Source: Elusimicrobiales bacterium (GTDB taxonomy: Bacteria; Elusimicrobiota; Elusimicrobia; Elusimicrobiales; UBA9959). Taken from it: a DNA stretch of 11,912 bases. Below are positions 6,706 to 11,912 of the stretch, one piece after another (position 1 is the first letter of the stretch; the number at the start of each line of letters is the position of its first letter). The stretch spans positions 1-11,912 of the forward strand of contig JAOAEH010000088.1 in NCBI GenBank assembly GCA_026416895.1. The letters are read 5' to 3'. Both the position numbers and the translations under genes were made by a program. The notes beneath the pieces were generated by a model. The model did no database searches. It was not told the DNA's origin and was given only the letters and a program-made list of their open reading frames with translations.

Positions 6706-6756
6706 CTCTTCTTCCTCCTTAGAAAATTAAAGACACTAAACTATATTATATAAAAT

Positions 6757-7122
6757 TTATTCACCAATTAATTTTTTTATTTTCATTAATAGAAAATTAT
6801 AGTCATAAGGTTTAGATATATAAGCATCAGCACCACTTTCGAAAGCTTTCTCCATATCACCTACAAGTTTTCTACCTGTAAGCACTATTATTTTTATATC
6901 TTTCGTTCTTTTGTCCTTTTTAAGAATTTCACACAAAGTATTACCATCAATTTTTGGAAGCCCTATATCTACAATAGCAAGATCAGGTTTTTCCTTAAGA
7001 GCAGTTTCAAATCCCTCATTACCATCAGAAGCCGTTATAACTTTATACCCATCACTAGTCAATTTTAAAGATAAGACTTTCAGTATTAATCCTTCATCCT
7101 CAACTATTAATATCTTTTTCAT
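6757..7122 (-). CDS. Single-domain response regulator (CheY-like receiver)
   Basis: A 121-residue stand-alone receiver domain with no output domain. The acidic pocket is Glu8/Asp9 in VEDEG, the phosphoacceptor is Asp52 in IVDIGLP (50-56), the switch threonine is Thr82 in LTGRK, and the conserved lysine is Lys104 in SKPYD. All residues needed for phosphorylation are present. Its partner and output cannot be read from the sequence: no histidine kinase, chemotaxis or pilus gene lies in the window. The protein is probably part of a phosphorelay or acts by protein-protein contact. The ATG lies within the last codons of rpe (23-nt overlap, 7100-7122) with only a weak AAAAAG upstream, so translation is likely coupled to rpe. 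Confidence 0.93.
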   Translation of the reverse strand: MKKILIVEDEGLILKVLSLKLTSDGYKVITASDGNEGFETALKEKPDLAIVDIGLPKIDGNTLCEILKKDKRTKDIKIIVLTGRKLVGDMEKAFESGADAYISKPYDYNFLLMKIKKLIGE

Positions 7123-7789
7123 ACTTTTTAATAAAATTATACATTTTCTTTATAAAAAAAGGATTTTTTTCTCTAAAAAGAGCACTTCCCATAACAAAAG
7201 AATTAGCTCCAGAATTTATAGCGTAAAGAATAGTATTTTCATTTATACCACCATCAACTTGAAGATAAACTGGTAATTTATTTAAATTAATAAAGTCCCT
7301 TAACTCTTTTATTTTTTCAAGCATATCAAATATAAATTCTTGTCCACCAAAACCAGGTTCTACAGTCATAACTAGAACTAAATCTACGATATCAAGATAT
7401 TTCTTTACAACATAGGCAGGAGTTTTTGGTTTAACGGCAATACCAGATTTAAGCTTAAAACTTTTTATTTTTTTTAAAGCACTTAAAAAATTTTTTGATT
7501 CATAGTGAACCGTTATTATGTTTGCTCCTGCTTTTGAAAATGAGTCGATAAAATTCAAAGGTTCTTCAACCATTAAATGTACATCTATTGGTAAATCTGT
7601 AATTTTTCTTAAACATGATGTTATATGTGGCCCAAAACTTAGATTTTTAACAAAATGTCCATCCATAACATCAACTTGGATCCACCCTGAATATTTCTCC
7701 ACCTTTTTTATTTCTTTTGATAAATTAGAAAAGTCTGCAGAAAGAATTGAAGGAACAATAAAATTATCATATATAGAAGGAAATTTCAT
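7100..7789 (-). CDS. rpe: Ribulose-phosphate 3-epimerase
   Basis: Interconverts ribulose-5-phosphate and xylulose-5-phosphate in the pentose phosphate pathway; a metal-dependent TIM barrel. From ATG 7789 it has 229 residues. Motifs are VPSILSADF (12-20), IQVDVMDGHFVKNLSFGP (37-54), DVHLMVEEP (69-77), MTVEPGFGGQ (141-150), VDGGIN (178-183) and the phosphate loop GANSFVMGSALF (194-205). Catalytic acids Asp40 and Asp179 and metal ligand His71 are present. The first metal ligand, His in nearly all family members I know (human His35), is Gln38, encoded by CAA at 7676-7678. A longer reading from TTG 7798 adds three residues and overlaps the upstream gene; I prefer the ATG, which has a 1-nt gap. A related hexulose-6-phosphate epimerase activity is possible but less likely. 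Confidence 0.93.
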   Translation of the reverse strand: MKFPSIYDNFIVPSILSADFSNLSKEIKKVEKYSGWIQVDVMDGHFVKNLSFGPHITSCLRKITDLPIDVHLMVEEPLNFIDSFSKAGANIITVHYESKNFLSALKKIKSFKLKSGIAVKPKTPAYVVKKYLDIVDLVLVMTVEPGFGGQEFIFDMLEKIKELRDFINLNKLPVYLQVDGGINENTILYAINSGANSFVMGSALFREKNPFFIKKMYNFIKKYEKDINS

Positions 7790-7790
7790 T

Positions 7791-8786
7791 TTAGTCAATT
7801 TTTTTTTCTTCTACTAAAGTCCCATTAACATATATTCTAATCTTTTTTAATGATTCTTTTGGTATAGCCAACTCAATCCTTGAACCAGGTTCTTTTATGC
7901 CATTAAAAACTTCTTTTTCTCCACTATCAGTAAATACTACTATTCTAATATTTCTAGCAGAACCAGTTTTAGGAACTTGATGAGTTATTAAAATAGAATT
8001 TTTATTATCCTGCTTTAAATTATCGCTAACAGTAATAATTATCTGTTCATCATTAGAAACCACAGAATCAACACCAGGTTTTTGAGCTATAATAGTATCT
8101 TTGGGAAATATACTATTAGGATCCCTTTCTATTTTGTATTTAACATTTTTATTTTCTTCAATCCATTTATAAAAATCAATTATGTTTTTTTGCCTAAAAT
8201 CAGGCATAAGCAAAACTCCAGGAGGAGGAGAACCAGCAGAAACAAGAAGATTAACATATGTATTTTTTTCTACCTGTGTATCTGGAAATGGTTCTTGGGA
8301 TATTACTACTCCTTTAGGAAATCTATTAGAATACCCTTCGCTAACCTGACCAAGCACAAGCTGTTTTTGTCTTATATATAGCTCTGCATTTCTAAGTGGC
8401 AAGCCAACAAGATTTGGAACAAAAACAGAGTCTCCCCCCTGAGATATAACTACTTTTATAATTCTTCCTTCTCTTACTTTAATTCCTGCTTGAGGTTTTT
8501 GTCTGAGAATATAACCAACAGGGACTGATGAGTCAAATTCTTTTCCAGAAATTTGCATAGCCAAATTTAATTTAGAAATTTCTTCAAGAGCAGTCAAAGG
8601 AGATTTACCAACAACGAGGGGAACTACCACCTCTTTTCTGGAATGTATTGCATAACTTACAATCATATTAAAAGAAAAGTAAGAAAATAAAATTACAACC
8701 AATATAGCAATAACTATTTTTAAAACATAAATATAATTTAGTGGTATATCATCACTGTTAATTTTATTATTTTTAATTTCACTCAT
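7791..8786 (-). CDS. Membrane-anchored protein with three PASTA domains, no kinase
   Basis: A 331-residue single-pass membrane protein: short cytoplasmic N-terminus (1-17), one hydrophobic helix (about 18-43), then outside the membrane three PASTA repeats (about 53-117, 120-185, 191-256) and a C-terminal beta-rich domain (about 264-328, with RIVVFTDSGEKEVFNG and KIRIYVNG). PASTA domains commonly bind peptidoglycan fragments or crosslink-related ligands in PknB/PrkC kinases and in penicillin-binding proteins. Neither a kinase nor a transpeptidase domain is present. The terminal domain resembles the one closing Firmicutes PrkC, and the gene occupies the prkC place between fmt and rpe, so I infer a kinase-less PrkC derivative or surface sensor. 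The ATG overlaps the fmt stop (ATGA), with AGGAGA at 8796-8801, 9 nt upstream. Confidence 0.88.
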   Translation of the reverse strand: MSEIKNNKINSDDIPLNYIYVLKIVIAILVVILFSYFSFNMIVSYAIHSRKEVVVPLVVGKSPLTALEEISKLNLAMQISGKEFDSSVPVGYILRQKPQAGIKVREGRIIKVVISQGGDSVFVPNLVGLPLRNAELYIRQKQLVLGQVSEGYSNRFPKGVVISQEPFPDTQVEKNTYVNLLVSAGSPPPGVLLMPDFRQKNIIDFYKWIEENKNVKYKIERDPNSIFPKDTIIAQKPGVDSVVSNDEQIIITVSDNLKQDNKNSILITHQVPKTGSARNIRIVVFTDSGEKEVFNGIKEPGSRIELAIPKESLKKIRIYVNGTLVEEKKID

Positions 8787-9724
8787 ATTAAATAATCTCC
8801 TACCTTAAGTTTCATTCCATTTACAAAATATTCATATGCACTCATCTCTTTTTTGCCTTCAGGCTTAATTTTTAGAATACAAATACTTCCCTTTAAACAT
8901 TTTACTAAAATACCTTTTTTGTTTTCAAAACCACATATCTGGCCTGGAGAAAAATCTATATAGTCATTATTTATGCCAACCGCTGACAATATTTGAATCT
9001 GAATCTCACCTTTTTTATGTTTAAAAATAAATCGTGCATATGGTTCATATGAAAAAGCTCTAATTTTATTATAAACGTTAATCCAAGGTAGATAAAAATC
9101 AACAAAAGTATCCTTTAATGAAATTTTTGGAGCATAAGAAGGCACTCCTTTTTGTTCAATAAGTATCATATCTCCAGATTCAATTATCTTTACCGCCTTA
9201 TACATAGCATCTTTACCCAAAATAGTAAGTTTAGTAATAAGTTCTTTTGCAGTTTCATTATTATTTATTTTAATTTTTTCTTGAAGTAAAATAAGTCCAG
9301 TATCAATCCCTTCATCTATTTTAAAAACAGTTATTCCAGTTTCTTCTTCTCCATTTAATATAGCCCAACGAATAGGATCAGCACCACGATAAGCAGGAAG
9401 AAGAGAAAAATGGAGATTAAAAAAGCCTATTTTAGCTTTATTAAGAGTTTCCTTTTTGATAATAATTCCGTAAGCTACAACAAAAGCGTAATCTGGATTA
9501 ATACACCCTATGACATTATCAAGTTCATCTTTATTTTTAGGCTGAAAAACTTTTATCCCGTATTTAAGTGCAACTATTTTTGTAGGAGGAGGAGTTATTA
9601 TCTGTTTTCTCCCAACAGGTTTATCAGGCGAAGTTATTAAAGCATCGAAAGAAATATTATTTTTTAGAAGATATTCAAATATTTCTGCTGCAAGTTGTGG
9701 AGTACCAAGAAATATTCTTTTCAT
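8783..9724 (-). CDS. fmt: Methionyl-tRNA formyltransferase
   Basis: Transfers the formyl group of 10-formyltetrahydrofolate to initiator Met-tRNA. The 313 residues show FLGTPQLAAEIF (5-16), TSPDKPVGR (31-39), FNLHFSLLPAYRGADPIRW (102-120) with catalytic Asn103 and His105, GITVFKIDEGIDTG (130-143) with Asp141, the linker GVPSYAPKIS (193-202) and a C-terminal OB-like domain ending NGMKLKVGDYLI. Length and domain layout are normal; the SLLP loop reads YRGADPI instead of the commoner RGAAPI. The start codon overlaps the def stop by one base (TAATG at 9722-9726 on the minus strand) and has no Shine-Dalgarno, so the two enzymes of the formyl-Met cycle are translationally coupled. Confidence 0.96.
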   Translation of the reverse strand: MKRIFLGTPQLAAEIFEYLLKNNISFDALITSPDKPVGRKQIITPPPTKIVALKYGIKVFQPKNKDELDNVIGCINPDYAFVVAYGIIIKKETLNKAKIGFFNLHFSLLPAYRGADPIRWAILNGEEETGITVFKIDEGIDTGLILLQEKIKINNNETAKELITKLTILGKDAMYKAVKIIESGDMILIEQKGVPSYAPKISLKDTFVDFYLPWINVYNKIRAFSYEPYARFIFKHKKGEIQIQILSAVGINNDYIDFSPGQICGFENKKGILVKCLKGSICILKIKPEGKKEMSAYEYFVNGMKLKVGDYLI

Positions 9725-10275
9725 TATAATATTTTATTCATATTAGATTCATCTATTTTTTTCCACTGCCTTTTTAGTTTAATTAGAGTAGGTTTAAGCC
9801 TAATTTTTAAAGTAAAAGGTAGATGATCATATATTGTAATACCATTAAGATGATCTATTTCATGTTGAAGTGCTCTTGCTAAAAGTCCTTCACCTTTTAT
9901 AATAACTGGCAAGCCTTTTTCATTCAAAGCACGAACTTGAACTTTATAATACCTTTTTATTTTAAAGAAAAGGCCTGGAAAAGAAAGACATCCTTCCTCT
10001 TCCTGAAATTCTCCTTCACCAGATATTATTTCTGGATTAATCATAACTAAATTATAATGTTTATTTTTTTCTTTTTCATAATAATTTATTATTGCAATTT
10101 GTAAATCAATACCAATTTGATTAGCACTTAAACCTATACCATTTACAACTGATAAAGTATCATACATATCCTTTAAAATAATAGGGATTTCATTTTTTAT
10201 AGCACTATAATCAACTTTTTTAGTTTTAGTTTTCAAAATTTTTTCTCCATATTTAATTATTCTTTTAACAGCCAT
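9724..10275 (-). CDS. def: Peptide deformylase
   Basis: Metalloenzyme that removes the formyl group from the N-terminal Met of new proteins. The 183 residues carry motif I GIGLSANQIG (46-55, Gln53), motif II EEGCLSFPG (93-101, metal ligand Cys96) and motif III LQHEIDHLNG (136-145, ligands His138 and His142, catalytic Glu139). A C-terminal basic extension (about 155-174) follows the active site. The Shine-Dalgarno AAGGAGG (10281-10287) is 5 nt before the ATG. It follows the permease gene after 20 nt and is coupled to fmt, the classic def-fmt pair. Confidence 0.97.
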   Translation of the reverse strand: MAVKRIIKYGEKILKTKTKKVDYSAIKNEIPIILKDMYDTLSVVNGIGLSANQIGIDLQIAIINYYEKEKNKHYNLVMINPEIISGEGEFQEEEGCLSFPGLFFKIKRYYKVQVRALNEKGLPVIIKGEGLLARALQHEIDHLNGITIYDHLPFTLKIRLKPTLIKLKRQWKKIDESNMNKIL

Positions 10276-10295
10276 CTAAACCTCCTTATTTAAAA

Positions 10296-11912
10296 TTAAG
10301 TTAAAATATACGACAACCTTCTCGATTCCCATATGATATTTACTTCTATATTTGAATTAAAATTTTTAGGCCTTATCATACCCCACATCAAAGCTATATC
10401 TTCCATCTGAGTCTCAGCACCTAAAGTTCCAGAAACACCCATAACAATTCTTGAAAAACAACCAACTAAAGCACATGTAAGTATGGTATATACAGGCTCA
10501 TTAGAATAAACAACAACAGGATGAATAGTTTTACCATATTTTTCTGCCATCAAAATAATTTCACGAAAAAGATCTTTCTCTTCTAAAGTTAGAGTTTCAT
10601 AGTTTGATGATTGATTATACCCTTTTTCAACTTTAACGTTTAAAACAACTATATCAGTATCTTCATCATTAACATTTTCAAAAACCCATCTTAGATGAAC
10701 TAAATTATTTGGATTTCTTACTGCAACAAGAATTCTATTTTTCTTAGTAAGATTTTTAAATAAACTTTCAATATTACTTTCAGTTTTTATATTAACTTTC
10801 TCTTCTTTATCAGTTTCATTTATTTTATGAATATCAAAATAAGAACTCTGTTGTTTTTTTTCAGAATAAGTAAATAAAAAGTAAAGGAATAATGAAAAAC
10901 TAACTCCAGCCATTGTTGCAACTTTTTTAGTAAATAAATTTATAATAGATAAAGAAAAAATTAAAATAAAAAGTAAAATTAAACCTAAAGGTATCTTGTA
11001 TCTCTTCCATTCAATATTAAGAGGAAACATCCATTCTTTTTTAAGATCATATCTTTTAAATCTTAAAACTATTAAAGATGCTAAATCAAAAGTTAAACTC
11101 CATAAAACCCCAAAAGCATAAGCCTCTCCCAAAATAAATATATCACCGCCAGACAATATAACTATTATTCCCTGCAGTAAGGCAACAGTAGATATTATAA
11201 TATAAGTAGTTCCATATTTTGGATGAAGTTTTCTCATCCAGGAAGGAAGTATTCCATCCTCTGCTACTCTATTCATTATTCCATTAGCACCAACTATAGC
11301 AGTATTTACTGCACCAATTAACATAAAAAAAGCAGAAAGGACTACTGCAAACTTTAAAAAAATTTTTAAAAAGAAAGGAACTGCAAGTTCCATTGCAAGA
11401 CCACTTAAAAGATTTTCATAATAATTATTTACTATCTTATCAAAAGGTATTATAAGACCAGTAAAAAAAGTAAGAACGCCAGTAAACAAAAAACTAAATA
11501 TAAATATAATAAATACTGCTTTTTTAAGATTTGGTATTTTAGGATCTTCTATTTCTCTATAAACTTGTGCAAGAGTTTCAAGGCCACTTAAGGCAAGTAT
11601 TGAATGTCCTAAAGCCATTAACACACCAATAATACCAATAGGTTTTAAAAAATCAAAATTTTTTGCCCAACCTAAACTTTCATCTGTAAAACGAAACTCA
11701 AAAGGGGGAAAATTGTATCCTCTTTTATAGATAGTATAAATACTAAATATTAACAATAAAAAACCAACAATTCCAGTAAAAATAACTATTTTGATGTTAT
11801 TTTCTGAAGATTCCTTTACACCTTTTATATTTTCTCGCCAAAAATAATAAATCACACATAAAGAAAATATAACAGCAACTCCTCTCGGATTAAGAGAAAA
11901 ACTAAAAGAAAA
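10296..11912 (-). CDS. APC-family amino acid permease with C-terminal Usp-like domain, 5' end outside window
   Basis: An inner-membrane permease fused to a soluble cytoplasmic domain. The frame is open to the right edge, reading in from outside through SLNPRGVAVIF to YFWRENIKGVKESS, a conserved APC region. The start therefore lies beyond 11912, and GTG 11853-11855 is not the start. Counting from that GTG, hydrophobic helices lie near 22-40, 72-92, 113-137, 163-190, 216-235, 241-265, 288-308 and 312-330. The APC signature SGLETLAQVYREIEDPKIPN is at 90-109, and AVNTAIVGANGIMNRVAEDG at 182-201 with the following HPKYGT is also typical. From about 372, NRILVAVRNPNN starts a Usp-like alpha/beta domain ending at the stop. 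It lacks the usual G-x2-G-x9-G-S/T ATP motif. The substrate (amino acid or polyamine) cannot be told. It is the most upstream gene of the leftward block in view. Confidence 0.88.
   Translation of the reverse strand, partial: FSFSFSLNPRGVAVIFSLCVIYYFWRENIKGVKESSENNIKIVIFTGIVGFLLLIFSIYTIYKRGYNFPPFEFRFTDESLGWAKNFDFLKPIGIIGVLMALGHSILALSGLETLAQVYREIEDPKIPNLKKAVFIIFIFSFLFTGVLTFFTGLIIPFDKIVNNYYENLLSGLAMELAVPFFLKIFLKFAVVLSAFFMLIGAVNTAIVGANGIMNRVAEDGILPSWMRKLHPKYGTTYIIISTVALLQGIIVILSGGDIFILGEAYAFGVLWSLTFDLASLIVLRFKRYDLKKEWMFPLNIEWKRYKIPLGLILLFILIFSLSIINLFTKKVATMAGVSFSLFLYFLFTYSEKKQQSSYFDIHKINETDKEEKVNIKTESNIESLFKNLTKKNRILVAVRNPNNLVHLRWVFENVNDEDTDIVVLNVKVEKGYNQSSNYETLTLEEKDLFREIILMAEKYGKTIHPVVVYSNEPVYTILTCALVGCFSRIVMGVSGTLGAETQMEDIALMWGMIRPKNFNSNIEVNIIWESRRLSYILT

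Noticed and set aside
6745..6750. TATAAT on the minus strand as an internal promoter before rpsP
   Set aside because: No acceptable -35 element sits at 16-18 bp; in DNA this AT-rich the hexamer alone is expected by chance.
7790..7798. Longer rpe start at TTG 7798
   Set aside because: It would overlap the PASTA gene for only three extra residues; the ATG at 7789 lies 1 nt after its stop and gives a normal N-terminus.
3346..9640. Rightward open frames inside the leftward gene block (for example 3346-3573, 5246-5455, 6911-7276, 7518-7817, 8082-8381, 9410-9640)
   Set aside because: They lie antisense to clearly conserved genes, have low-complexity compositions rich in F, I, S and Y, and show no recognisable domains.
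11853..11855. GTG as the start of the permease
   Set aside because: The frame stays open to the window edge and the residues before it fit an APC membrane segment, while at least four expected helices would be missing from a protein starting here.

Overview
The window is a compact, strongly AT-rich piece of bacterial chromosome. One rightward gene, a Crp/Fnr-type regulator (591-1286), faces a leftward block of 15 genes that fills 1289 to the right edge. Within the block, gaps are 51 nt at most and many neighbours overlap. I see no tRNA, rRNA, CRISPR array or convincing intrinsic terminator. Gene content (bacterial S16/L19, TrmD, peptide deformylase, Fmt, FNR-like regulator) is bacterial. The order def-fmt-[PASTA protein]-rpe followed by rpsP-khpA-trmD-rplS-rnhB-yraN is a condensed form of an arrangement well known in Firmicutes (def-fmt-rsmB-prpC-prkC-rsgA-rpe and rpsP-khpA-rimM-trmD-rplS-rbgA-rnhB). 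The FNR-like cysteines and base composition would suit an anaerobe or facultative anaerobe from Firmicutes or another AT-rich lineage, but the sequence alone does not fix the phylum.

Layout. 1 to about 490: left-running remnant of an insertion sequence. It holds the 5' part of a transposase gene that is broken near position 80-89 and continues out of the window. 490-590: short intergenic region with a good sigma-70-type promoter and several palindromes. 591-1286: the FNR-like regulator. 1289-4098: nucleoside/base salvage genes upp, deoA-type thymidine phosphorylase and purine nucleoside phosphorylase. 4112-6705: the translation/RNA group yraN, rnhB, rplS, trmD, khpA, rpsP, with no rimM. 6757-7122: a single-domain response regulator. 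7100-7789: rpe. 7791-8786: a membrane-anchored three-PASTA protein with no kinase domain. 8783-10275: fmt and def, the formyl-methionine cycle. 10296 to the edge: an APC-family permease with a C-terminal Usp-like cytoplasmic domain, 5' end outside the window.

Read in the transcription direction, the operon would deliver an amino-acid permease, N-terminal Met formylation/deformylation, a cell-surface PASTA sensor, a pentose-phosphate enzyme, a receiver protein, ribosomal proteins with tRNA m1G37 modification, RNase HII and YraN, and then nucleoside salvage. This is a housekeeping growth operon. Strong Shine-Dalgarno sequences sit before only some genes (def, the PASTA gene, rpsP, rplS, pnp, deoA, upp). 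Most of the others start on or inside the end of the preceding gene, so coupled translation is likely.

No clearly new multi-gene system is visible. The points most worth a second look are: the PASTA protein, which sits in the prkC slot and carries a PrkC-like C-terminal domain but has lost the kinase; an rpe whose usual first metal-ligand His is Gln; the FNR-like regulator with three of the four E. coli FNR cluster cysteines; the missing rimM; and the broken transposase next to the regulator promoter.
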